From: Endomychus coccineus
Lineage: Eukaryota > Arthropoda > Insecta > Coleoptera > Endomychidae
Length of the DNA: 64,000 nt
Direction of reading: 5' to 3'
Assembly: GCA_958510875.1 (NCBI GenBank)
Contig: OY294067.1
Coordinates: forward strand, 275,634,742-275,698,741
In this document: piece by piece, positions 1-9,777 of the stretch
How positions within the stretch are numbered: the stretch's first letter is position 1
How the letters are laid out: each line of letters starts with the position of its first letter
Position numbers and translations under genes: made by a program
The notes under the pieces: generated by a model
The model's input: only the letters and a program-made list of their open reading frames with translations
What the model was told of the DNA's origin: nothing
Database searches by the model: none

Positions 1-870
1 AATGAATTTATTGCCCAATTAATTTTTGATTTGTTAATGATACTCGCAGCCAGAGCCCAGTTTCCCTTCGGAGCTCTTTTCTGAGCTACGAGGTCTCCCG
101 GTTCTGTCATACTACGGTTGTTTTCAGAACGTGATCCAGGGAAATACGTCTGGAGCAGCAGCTCCATCGTTCCTTCTTCTGTTTTGTTATGTTCTCCTTG
201 TGGTTTTGCACACCAGTCCACTTTCTGTCGTGGTCCGGTTGCTAGTACCTTGTGGAGTTTAGCGTAGCTCGGTAAATCTTCTATACCCTGGCAATACTTC
301 CTCCTCGGAATTTTTCGCGCGTTCTTAATAGCGTTGTTATACGTAGTCAGTGCCAAGCGTTATTCATCCCAGTACGTGCTGAATCGCTTAGCTTTGTTGA
401 ACAGTCTTCTCACCGTCCCCTTCATTGCAGACAGTTCTTTGCTCCACCAGGTGGCAGAGCCTCCCTGTCTTTTCGCTTTCATTGGGCATGAGGTTTCGAA
501 GACTGCTGTTGTTATGGCTAACGTAAAAGTTGTAGTTCCTCGCGATATGAATCCCACCTGGTGGCCCTTGTGTTTCTGTACTCTGTAGGTAGTGCCTCTG
601 TTGATTCGTATCCGTGTATCGTGTGTACCTTGGTTCCTCCGCCACATGCTAGTTATGCACTAAGCCATTCATGCGCCTTGTACATACCGTAATATCGATG
701 ACCTTCCTTCTCACACTTGTCACACAGGTCGGTTTGTTGCCCTGGTTGTATACCTGTAGGTTGTGAGCCATCAGGAATTTCAACAATGCTTCACCTCGTT
801 TGTTATTGTCTCTGTTTCCCCACACAGTGTGGTGTGCATTGGCATCATTCCCCAATAAAGCTTGGGATTT
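1..870 (-). pseudogene. ORF2 endonuclease and pre-RT linker of a non-LTR element
   Basis: Minus-strand translation at 649-855 contains the catalytic core of the retrotransposon exonuclease/endonuclease/phosphatase fold: a G-x-DANAHH block followed by VWG, RRGE-like and VIDIT-like blocks. In this family the endonuclease nicks genomic DNA to prime reverse transcription. The next open stretch (360-647) continues in the expected order after the SDH region, with a frame change between the two. Translation towards position 1 keeps family resemblance but is broken by frameshifts. No start codon for ORF2 was found. Confident as EN-type non-LTR; clade not resolved. Confidence 0.8.
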
Positions 871-2110
871 CGAGCTCCTGAGATAGTCTGCAAGAGTATG
901 TCCTCGCTCATGACCGTTCGTTCATCAGCAAGACGAGATAGCTCCCATTTGGTTGCTCTTCTCCGATGCTGGTGACCGTCTAGGTTGTTTTGGACACTTA
1001 GTCTGTGCAGCTTCTTCTCCAGGGTTGTAATCTCCCAAATGAAGACGATTGCACGTCGTAGCTTTGGGAGTTGACTCGCCTATACTAGAATAAGTTCGCT
1101 GCCCTCTCTCAGGGTTTGGTCATCGTCCCCACACCCGCTAGCCAATCCTTGGTGGTATCATCCAGACAGGTGATAAGCCGAGCTCCCCCTTGGAATCGGT
1201 ATTTGGCAAACTTGGGGCGGTATCCCCTTTTTGCAGTTTGTCAATATCTTGGAGCAGGAGGTTGTTCATCAGCCGCGCCTGCTCATCTGAAATTGATGCT
1301 TCTAGATCTTCAGTGGCCATAGAAATTGCCATTTTGATCCCAACCACCGCTTCCTTGATGGATATGCTTTCACAGCGGCCCCGTCACCCCTTTCCCCCGG
1401 TTGCGGTTTTGCGCTTGGAGTGCTCCCTTCAGACCTGTGTCGCTCTTGCGTCCCGGAAGTGGAAGCTTGCCCTCAGCTTTCGGCGGGCGGCGCCTGAGAG
1501 AGGCTTCTTGCAGTTACCCAGGCTCCCTGACGTGTCTCTGCTCTGGCTGGAGGCAGTGAGGCTATGCGATTCTTTGCTTTATTACTGGTTCCATGAGTGG
1601 TAAGGAAAATAATGGCTCACCCATGCAGAGCCTCGCATGCATGGGTAAGGCTAATACAACGTCGATCGCTAATGACTGAATTTCCTCTCAGCATTGCATC
1701 CCTTTGGCGTGCACCATACCATGATAATTGGGAGATGTCAAAGTTACCTCACCACGCGACCCGGTCGTGTAAGCCAAGGTCCCCGTACCCCTCGTCAGCA
1801 CATATCCCTGCCCGGGGGTCGTTTCGCTGGCATGCGGCTTACGGTTTAAGTTCAACTTGGTAGATGGTGGGCTGCTTTTTGGTTCTGCTAAGGTTCTTCC
1901 CTTGGATGTGCCCTAAGATGCATCGAAGGGAGGTCATAATAAGGGATTCGAATAAGCCTCGTCCCTTCATTCGCTTTGACGGGCCCGGAGTGACAGGCGT
2001 CGTCTCAATAATTCGTTTCCGCAAGCCTGGACAACAGCTTTATGGCTGAGCCGCCATTCGTACAGGTCATGACCCTTCAACATCCCTTCGCCTACATACC
2101 GGCACAAGGC
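1..2110 (-). mobile_element. AP-endonuclease-type non-LTR retrotransposon, truncated by window edge
   Basis: A GC-richer block than its surroundings, read on the minus strand. From high to low coordinate it holds an untranslated or ORF1-like part (about 1140-2100, with a 69-codon open stretch at 1138-1347), an endonuclease part (649-870) and the linker towards the reverse transcriptase (1-647). Order and strand fit a non-LTR element with ORF1 and an EN-RT ORF2. The RT itself would lie beyond the left edge. The reading frame is broken many times, so the copy is dead. The 5' boundary near 2100 is judged only from the change in base composition. Clade is uncertain (Jockey, R1 or Loa-like). Confidence 0.75.
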
Positions 2111-2344
2111 ACAAAGTACCTGGCACACGTAAAAGCGTGATGAGTTCAGTTACGTTGGAAAAATTTGTATTTGTGTAAGTTCAACATAAACATAATTTGA
2201 GAATGAATACAAATCACCAATACGTGAAAACAGATGTTATTACAAAAACTTACGAAAGTAAATGCTATTGATTCTACAGTCAGGTTTGACAATTTTTTTT
2301 CCGTACTTTGACTACACGAGGGGAAAACTTATAATGTTCGAAGA

Positions 2345-2600
2345 ACATAGGGTGAGCCAGCGGTGGAATGTTGAGAGAGGAGATAGGCATTCGAGTTTTT
2401 CTTGAAGGTTTGGAGGTTATAGGCATGAGGAAAAACCTCACTAGGTAAAGATTTCCACAACTTTGCCGTTCGATAGTAGAATAAGGTCTGTTAGGAAGAA
2501 GCTAGGTAGGTCTTGAGCTTGAGAATGAAGGGATGACTAGCGCTTGAGTTCGTCTGAGATCACCTACCTGGAATCTCTCAGTTGAGGCCAGTATGTCTGG
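2345..2600 (-). mobile_element. Jockey/CR1-like family, 3' end fragment
   Basis: This stretch shares the end block seen at 36333-36540: a GTTGAGAG(G/A)GA-type start, then text about a 'CACTAGG' and 'TTCCACAACTT' region, then the conserved GAATCTCTC block. It corresponds to the C-terminal end of the RT ORF and the 3' untranslated part of the multi-copy family, read on minus. No ORF is preserved. From about 2600 to 2925 I recognise nothing. Confidence 0.6.
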
Positions 2601-2925
2601 TTTGTCTGTCTACAGATAAAGAGGTCTATCTAGGGAGGTATTTTTCTTCCGGAGTATTTTACTCTAGGAGGTTTCAATATAAGAATTTTCATGATAAACC
2701 TGGAATGGATAAAATGTCGGTTTGGGTAGGGAGACAGAAAATGGGTATGAGGGTGAGACTGGTAGCATCGACCAAACACTGAAATATGGGGTTGCCCACT
2801 AAAGCATCTCTGTCAAGGTCGTGGTGTTTCACCGGGCGATGAGGAAAACATCTATCACCTATGGTTATCCTTTTAGTCGCCTTTTAGGATAGGTAGGATT
2901 TACCATAGGGACATTTTAGTCCTTC

Positions 2926-3212
2926 CCATCGACATATACATATGGACTGCGCGTGGCAATGATAAGCGCGGGTAGTGCCGGCCTGAGAGAGGGGAAAACG
3001 AAGAGGACTAATACTGTCTTTATCTACTTTATCTATCGCGTTTCTATTGGCCGCCGCGTTGCCATGGAAATGCAACTTGAATGTAGCTAGTATGTTTACG
3101 CCCCGAGCCGATAGATAAAGACAGTATTAGTCCTCTTCGTTTTCCCCTCTCTCACGCCGGCACTACCCGCGCTTATCATTGCCACGCGCAGTCCATATGT
3201 ATATGTCGATGG
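2926..3212. repeat. Foldback element: 101-bp inverted repeat, 85-bp spacer
   Basis: Arm 2926-3026 is the reverse complement of 3112-3212 with one mismatch that I could find (a C/G difference beside GCCGGC). The spacer 3027-3111 is GC-rich. The arms contain no recognisable coding sequence. A transcript would fold into a very long, nearly perfect hairpin. It is most simply a foldback or MITE-type element. No clear target-site duplication was found. Confidence 0.9.
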
Positions 3213-3377
3213 TCCTTCCCCATACTTGAAGTAAATTTTTCACTAAAATCGATTTAACCTCACAGAAAAACAATTAACAAGTATCTAAGATGTTCAGGTT
3301 AAATCCATAGAATCACCCATTAAATCTTAGAATAATTTCCTATCTGAAAATATAATGATAGAATTAGAGGTATTTAG

Positions 3378-3966
3378 CACGGTCGTACATACAGGTCTGA
3401 GAACTCGAGGCTGTTTCCTATGTGAGAATTGGGTCCGCTAAGCGTCGACTGTCGCGTAGTACCAAAAAGGGTGGCGCAGTAGTCGAAATTCTTTGACAAC
3501 TGTCATACTTGACTTGGAAACACAAGGAATACCTGCGATTTTAGAAACAAATTACGAAATCGTGCATTGTGCCGAATTGAAAAACGGGGTACAAAAGTGT
3601 AAAGCAAGAAACTTCTGTTTTTAAAGTGCCGAAAGATGCGGAAATGCGAAAAAAGTGGATGCTTGTGATTCCGGATAGAAATCGTTTTAACAATGTCTTT
3701 TATGTGTGCGAGCATGTATAACGAAAAAGGGGAAGTTATTTTTAAGGTGAGTAATACATTTTGACAAGAGTAACAGTTCTATTCTTCTCTCAAATCGGAA
3801 TAGTGAATATTGCGTTACGAGAAAAATTATTTTACTTAATAATGTGATTGTTGCCGTACTTCGATCCAAGCGCTAGCTAGTGGCTGAGCGAGGGACTACG
3901 AGTTTGGCGACGCGTAAGAGACCCATGTTAAACATACGAGTTCCCAGACCTGTATGCACGACCGTG
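3378..3966 (+). mobile_element. P-element-like DNA transposon relic with 8-bp TSD
   Basis: The element starts CACGGTCG and ends CGACCGTG. The terminal inverted repeats match over about 30 bp with two differences. It is flanked by the identical 8-bp direct repeat GTATTTAG (3370-3377 and 3967-3974). Inside is a broken THAP domain (separate entry). P-superfamily elements are known for about 31-bp TIRs, 8-bp target duplications and a THAP DNA-binding domain at the transposase N terminus, and all three are met here. At 589 bp it lacks the catalytic part, so it is a non-autonomous internal-deletion derivative. hAT also makes 8-bp TSDs, but the THAP remnant favours P. Confidence 0.8.
3563..3721 (+). 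pseudogene. THAP-domain remnant of P-like transposase
   Basis: Reading from 3563 in frame gives a CIVPN block, then a stop (TGA, 3578-3580) exactly where the second zinc-binding Cys of the C2CH THAP motif is expected (a TGT or TGC to TGA change). An FKVPKD block, a KKW block, an RF-NNVF block and a terminal CEHV follow. This is the order of a THAP zinc finger: C-x(2-4)-C, the FP-D segment, an invariant Trp and a C-x2-H pair. The frame then stops at 3719. The domain would bind transposon ends. It is too short for anything but a relic. Confidence 0.75.
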
Positions 3967-3974
3967 GTATTTAG

Positions 3975-4524
3975 TTCATAAATGAACATATTGGAGTGTT
4001 CTCAAAACCACAGAAATGTAGTAATGTAATCTGATAGAATAATTGGGTACATCTATATCTATGATTTTGGCAGCGGTTGGAGGAGAGTGTGAGGGGACGG
4101 TCCGCTAAGAAATTTGAACATGTCACGCACCGCTTATATACCTTAAACACAGGCTTTACTCCTCTATCTAATATATGATCTCTATGCTTGGAAAAATCAA
4201 TTACTTCATTCAAAATGACAGTACTTGTTTGTAAATTTATTGGTATCGCTATGTTGACGTAAAAGCTTGTTTCACAGGTAGTATCCAGCAAATAAACTCT
4301 TACCCATATTTACAACTTACATTCAAATATAGAATTCACCTTAAATATAGAAAATAACAACTCCTTAAACTTCTTATACCTGACCATTTCACGTACAAAT
4401 AATTATCATTCCTTCTCTATTTATCACAAATTCAAACATCTAGATACCACAATACACAACACTTCTCAATATCACAAGTTACCAGCATATGATATATAGA
4501 TTAGTTATACCATTAAGTAAAGAT
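3975..4524. other. Unassigned stretch with a 106-codon minus ORF
   Basis: An open frame lies on minus at 3971-4291, starting in AT-rich DNA and overlapping the P-like element's TSD by a few bases. I do not recognise it. Cysteines are spread through it without a clear finger pattern. It may be a decayed transposon segment. From 4292 to 4524 the DNA is AT-rich and shows nothing. Confidence 0.3.
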
Positions 4525-5290
4525 TTCGATATAACTGCTTCAGAACACACTCTTATGGATGAGAAATTCGATTCTACCATTAGTTTTCACCTCCGAAAAT
4601 CATTTTCAACATGATTGATGCACCCAAAATTATTATCGATAACCTCCAGAGATTCCATAGACCAAGTTCCATTAGTTACATGCACCCTTGACAAGTTTCA
4701 AATTTTACCAAATTTCATAAGGGGTAAAGTATGGAAATATAGTGAATTTGGTCGATCTCATCGATTCCGATATAACTGCGTCAGAATATACTCTTATGGA
4801 TGAGGAATTCGATTCTACCATTAGTTTTCACCTCAGACGTTCAGACAACATATCGTAGCGATCCGAAATTCTGGATATCGGCCATCCCTTAGATAAATAC
4901 ACAATGAAAATCACTTTTAACATGATTATTGTACCCAAAATTATTATCCACAACCTCCAGAGATCGTATAGACCAAGTTCCATTAGTTACATGAACCCTA
5001 GGCAATTTTCAAATTTTACCAAATCTCATAAGGGGGTAGGTATGGAAATATAGTGACTTTGGCCGATCTCATCGATTCCGAGAGATTCTAGAGATCCCAT
5101 AGATCAAGTTCCATTAGTTACATGAACCCTTGGCAATTTTCGAATTTTGCCAAATTTCATACCTAAGGGGTAAGGTATGGAAATAAAGTGAATTTGGTCG
5201 ATCTCATCGATTGCGATAAAACTGCGTCAGAATATACTCTCATGGATGAGGAATTATTTCTTAGATAAATACACATTGATATCACTTTCA
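4525..5290. repeat. Degenerate tandem repeat, unit roughly 150-310 bp
   Basis: Two blocks recur in order. One reads 'CCATAGACCAAGTTCCATTA' and begins near 4655, 4970 and 5097. The other is 'CTGCGTCAGAATATACTC' (with variants) near 4540, 4775 and 5220. A 'TTAGATAAATACACA' block recurs near 4890 and 5265. Units differ in length through internal deletions. No ORF is kept. This is a local, diverged tandem array rather than a coding region. Confidence 0.8.
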
Positions 5291-5401
5291 CGTTTCATTT
5301 TGCTCCTCAAAACCTGAAAATCAAATTTTGCTAGAATTTATGCGTTTCTGAAATATAACAATTCATTGTGATTCATAAATTAACAACGTTATTTTCAACA
5401 G

Positions 5402-5646
5402 GTTTTCCATGGACATTCTGGCCAAGCTGCAGAACATGGAGACATGGAATTGGAACAATGAAGCCCTGATCGTATTTTCATATTATATATTGTTAAATAT
5501 ATTAGTAATAAGTAGTTATAAGTTGCGACGTAAACTCTCAGACCACAGACAAATTGTAAAGAGCTCTAACCTCGTACATTGATTTTCAGAAAAGTGATAA
5601 TTAGTGTTTTAGAGTGACTTAGGCTGCCAGCAACCCCAACGTCAAG
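5402..5646 (+). other. Candidate exon with good splice signals
   Basis: The stretch is preceded by a pyrimidine-containing acceptor ending TTTTCAACAG (AG at 5400-5401) and followed by a near-consensus donor, CAAG|GTAAGTC, at 5646/5647. It is less AT-rich than its neighbours and sits between repeats. An alternative acceptor (TTTTCAG) lies near 5588, which would make 5590-5646 a separate non-coding exon with stops in all frames. This is the best candidate for a piece of a host transcript in the window. No neighbouring exon was identified. Confidence 0.35.
5409..5582 (+). CDS. Putative 57-aa single-pass membrane micropeptide
   Basis: ATG at 5409, stop TGA at 5580. The N-terminal part (about residues 1-19) is polar with several Trp, Asn and Glu. 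Residues about 20-37 are hydrophobic (ALIVFSYYILLNILVI), and the C-terminal part is basic, starting with KLRRK. The topology resembles small single-pass membrane peptides with a positive tail. It lies entirely inside the candidate exon, with the start seven bases after the acceptor. I do not recognise a family. Chance ORFs of this length are common in AT-rich DNA, so the call rests on the splice sites and composition. Confidence 0.25.
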   Translation: MDILAKLQNMETWNWNNEALIVFSYYILLNILVISSYKLRRKLSDHRQIVKSSNLVH

Positions 5647-5649
5647 GTA

Positions 5650-6284
5650 AGTCAATTTTGTGTAAAATAGTAAAATACAAAAATCTGTTTTCATAGTGGT
5701 AATTTCTCAATTTTCATATTGGAAACTAAATTCATGTTTGCCAGAATAATCAAAGTCAGTTATTTCTATATTTGAAGGCTAAATTGAAGAACATAGAGTA
5801 GACAAACTATTTCATCCATCTTTCGAAGCTTCCAATTATTTTATTTCTAATATAAACACTGTCCATCAAATGAATGAAATATTTGGTCATGTTGATGAAT
5901 GATCAGCGTAATGCACAATTTAATTCATTTTTTTTATAGATTTTTATTCCCTAAAGCGTAAAATATTCCTTATATTATTCTTGGGAAGTCTTACAGTAGG
6001 TTGTTCAATTAACTTTTAATTTGTACCTAACTCCTGTTCTTTAGAATCAATTTTATTGCACGCTTATGTAGATAGAGAGAAGTTACATCAGTTGGCTATT
6101 TTAATGATTCAAAATCTGTAATCACTATGTTCGAATACCTCTACAGAGTCTGTTTCTCTCCATGTCAAAGTCAAAGATCATTATAGCAAACAATCGATTT
6201 TCGTAAATCTCTATTCCCGGATTTGTCGAAGTCTGATACTTTATTAAAGGTATTGCCTAAACTTTTTTTTAGCTTGTTGTATCT
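5650..6284. other. AT-rich stretch without a recognised gene
   Basis: If the exon above is real, this is the start of its intron. Blocks near 6180-6250 ('CAATCGATTTTCGTAAATC', 'ATTTGTCGAAGTC') resemble the PLE GIY-YIG part found further right, so PLE-derived sequence may begin before 6285. Confidence 0.4.
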
Positions 6285-6366
6285 AATGAACAATAGAAGA
6301 GTTCACACTGTGGATACACTATACATGAAAAATAATCACCCTTATCCACTTAAAATACTGTTAAAG

Positions 6367-6408
6367 TACTGAGGATCTTTCGACTACCAAGTAGCCATCA
6401 TCAGACTA
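6367..6408 (-). ncRNA. Hammerhead-ribozyme-like motif in PLE tail, copy 1
   Basis: On the minus strand the core CTGATGA is followed by a stem-forming stretch (GGCTAC/GTAGTC) and GAAA, then a very short stem III and ATCCTC, then AGTA. This is the order of a type I hammerhead. One stem I pair is lost compared with the copy at 41903. Copy 2 (about 7613-7653) has CTAATGA, a change in an essential core G. PLE tails are known to carry minimal hammerheads. One extra T lies between the core and stem II, so activity is unproven. Confidence 0.45.
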
Positions 6409-7754
6409 TTATAAGTCAAAATGTGCCTGATTAAATACTATTTGGTGATAATAATGCAAACAGCGGGTTACCATCAGCTGAAGATAAATCGAAATTTGAT
6501 AAATTGGTGTTTCGTTTATACATGTCCATCCGTCCCTTCTAAATTACCTAGATATTTGTCCGTACTGTGTTTCAAAAGTGATAATTTATCTTGAGAAATG
6601 GTGGGACTTGTATTCAAAATATGTTCGGCTAACGCTGATTTTCCACCATTGTTTTTATCCATATGAGTAAAGATGTTCCTTCTAGATTGACCCACATAGC
6701 ATTTCGAAGACGACTCATAATCGATTTTGTAAATCCTGGATTTGTCGAAGTCGAAAACTTTATCAAAGCTGTTTGTTGCCTAATCGGTTTTTTAGCTTGT
6801 TCTTACATCTACAAACTGGTTGTATTGTAAATTTATAAAACTAATTATGAAATTTATTAATTACTGAAGGATGATAAGTGAAACTTTTGAATTTTATTGA
6901 AGTATTTGAAGGTAATGGCTCTAATTTGGTTGGTTGGCTACGTTCAAATTTCCTTTATTTCCTTTTTGTTTAGAAATTAAATTATGGAAATGTATAAACG
7001 AAAAACCAAAACTATTTGAAGGTAATGGCTCAAAGTTGGTTAGTTGATAGCGTTCCATTTCCTGGTTTTTTGTTACAAATGAACTTGTTGATCAAAGATT
7101 TGTCGTAACAATTAACCTTAGAAGTTATCAACTTGTTATAATTTCACTAGTTTAAACGTCCCTTCAAGCCTTTGAGTACTTAAGCCGTAGTTTTAGAGGA
7201 TAAAAGTGATTGTTTCTTTCAAGTTCACGATATGGTTTGCTTATAAAAAAATCTCATTTGGATATTCAAATAACTCAAGATCAGTAAGTGTTATATTTAA
7301 ACAGGGCGTATAACAGTGACCAATATTTGCTCCCACTTGTTGATTCACAATAATTTTTCTTGCAGCATTATGGAATTTATTCAATTTTTGAAGCTTATAT
7401 GGGTTTATATGATTCTTGGTAAGTCTATGATTATTACATTCATTCCCTCTTGAATATGTATGTGTTCTTATCATATTTTCAATTCCGTTCAGAAAAAGTC
7501 AGCTGTATAACTAGTAAAAGCATGTTAATAACCTAAAAAGGTTCAGAACTGTGGATACACAAAACACCAATAAGTAAAATAATCACCCCTATCCACTTTA
7601 AATACTGTTAAAGTACTGAGGACCTTTCGACTACTAAGTAGCCATCATTAGACAAGTCAAAATGTGCTTGTTTGAATACTATTTGTTGATAATAATGCAA
7701 ACAGCGGGTTACCATCAGCTGGAGGTAAATCGGAATTTAATAAATTGGTTTTTC

Positions 7755-8102
7755 TGATTATATGAAAGAATAACTACTTTGTTTTTATACCACTTTTATT
7801 AATAATAACGTGAAAACGTAACTATAGTTTCAACACCGAAGTGCCATTATCAAACAATTAGAAAATTATGAAGAAATCAATGAAACAGTTCAAGTATAAA
7901 TAGAGTAAAGTAGGGTTGAGATTAAGGGGTCAATGGAAATTCCAAAAGCAGGTAGATCCTAGGAAAGTACAGTATTACATAGTAAACATAGCAACAATTT
8001 GTGAATTAGTGAGATTATAATTTAATATTCTAAGAGTTATTCTTTCATATAATCAAAATGATAAATTACCATAAAGTAACGGCTTCCACCATCGATTTTT
8101 TT
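7755..8102. mobile_element. Small insertion with perfect 20-bp inverted repeats in PLE copy 2
   Basis: Comparison with PLE copy 1 shows an extra 348 bp here, flanked by the 12-bp direct repeat AATTGGTTTTTC (7743-7754 and 8103-8114). The insert has GATTATATGAAAGAATAACT near its left end (7756-7775) and the exact reverse complement ending at 8054, with about 48 bp of further sequence before the right flank. It has no ORF. It is a MITE-like element. The asymmetric right end is odd for a simple cut-and-paste element. Confidence 0.7.
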
Positions 8103-9265
8103 AATTGGTTTTTCGTTTATACATGTTCATCCCTTCTAAATTACCTCGATATTTGACCATACTGTGTTTTAAAAGTGATAGCTTTACTTGAGAAATGGTG
8201 GTGTATTCAAAATATGTTCGGCTAACGCTCATTTTCCCCCATAGTTTTTCTTCAAATGAGTTGAAATGTTCCTTCTAGTTTGACCCACATAACTTTTTGA
8301 AGACTACTCATTATCTATTTTGTAAATCCTGGATTTGTCGGAAACTTTATCACAGTTGTTGCCTAATCGGTTTTTTAGCTTGTTCTGGTTGTATTGCAAA
8401 TTTATATACCTAATTATGAAATTTATTAATTACTGAAGGATGATAAGTGAGGCTTTTAAATTTTATTGAAGTATTTGAAGGTAATGGCTCTAATTTGGTT
8501 GGCTACGTTCCAATGTCCTTTTTGTTTAGAAATTAAATTATGGAAATGTATAAACGAAAAAGCAAAACTATTTGAAGGTAATGGCTCAAAGTTGGTTAGT
8601 TGATAGCGTTCCATTTCCTGTTTTTTTGTTAGAAATGAACTTGTTGATCAAAGATTTGTCGTAACAATTGTCCATAGAAGTTATTAACTTGTTATAATTT
8701 CACTAGTTTAAACGTCCCTTCAAGCCTTTGAGTACTTTAGCCGTAGTTTTAGAGGATAAAAGTGATTTTTTCTTTCAAGATCACGATATGGTTTGCTTAT
8801 AAAAAAATCTCATTTGGATATTCAAATAACTCAAGATCAGTAAGTGTTATATTCAAACAGGGCGTATAACACTGACCAATATTTCCTCCCACTTGTTGAT
8901 TCACAATAATTTTTCTTGCAGCATTATGGAATTTATTGAATTTTTGAAGCTTTTATGGGTTTATATGATTCTTGGTAAGTCTATGATTGTCACATGCATC
9001 CCCTCTTGAATATGTATGTGTTCTTATCATATTTTCAATTCCGTTCAGAGAAATTCAGCTGTATAACTAGTAAAAGCATGTTAATAACATAAAAAGGTTC
9101 CAGAACTGTGGATACACAAAACACCAATAAGTAAAATAATTACCCTTATCCACTAAAAATACTATTAAAGTATTAAAGACATATTATGGATCAATAATGC
9201 AACTAAGGGATTACCCTTAGCGAAAGATAAATCTTAATTTAATTTATTGCTTTTTCCATTCCAAA

Positions 9266-9777
9266 TATATAAGATATAGGTACAGTATGTCTTACTAAGT
9301 GGGAACCATATGAAGAACTTTTGATTATGAAACACATAATAACTAATACTAGGAATAAATAGAAATTTATGTTTCACTCATTCCACTAATGCCTCGACAT
9401 ATCCACCCTCTCGTTTAATACATACATTTCTATGTCAGTGCATCCTAGATTACACGTAACTACAGTTAAATTTGCATTGATATTGTAGACAAAAAGAAAA
9501 AAATATTTTTTCAATGTAAATGGATGTAATTGCATATTTAAACGTAGGTTTTAGTTCTGGTCAACTTTTACTCATAACAATTTTCGATATTGTCAAATAT
9601 AAAGGTACTTTACTCTTGAGTAAAATTCATATTTTTTGATAAACCGCTTATACGACTGAATTAATTTAATATCTGATGATTGTATTTTAGGTTTTAGAAC
9701 ATGCAGAACTTTTTATGAAGCATAACTTTTTCCTAACAATAATAAAAAAGTTTCCATATGGACATAGTATAAGATAA
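9266..9777. other. AT-rich DNA, nothing recognised
   Basis: No ORF, no repeat shared with the rest of the window and no RNA gene were seen. Confidence 0.5.

Larger units (their letters stand above)
6285..9265 (-). mobile_element. Three head-to-tail truncated Penelope-like elements (PLE family 1)
   Basis: A unit that opens with 'CTGTGGATACAC...AATAATCACCC' occurs at about 6300, 7545 and 9105, all in one orientation. The first two copies run about 1.25 and 1.55 kb and the third is a stub of about 160 bp. Read on minus, copies 1 and 2 contain the PLE C-terminal GIY-YIG endonuclease: an IYKID-type block, a SSSKCYVGQ block, R at the catalytic position and an AEHILNT block. An unassigned 77-codon piece follows (7241-7474). 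The RT is missing. Tandem copies of this kind (pseudo-LTR arrangement) are a known property of PLEs. Copy 2 carries a separate 348-bp insertion. Confidence 0.85.

Noticed and set aside
3503..3715. 70-codon minus ORF
   Set aside because: Antisense to the THAP remnant on plus.
4525..5290. CRISPR-like array
   Set aside because: Units are long, diverged and lack short constant repeats with unique spacers; the DNA is eukaryotic.
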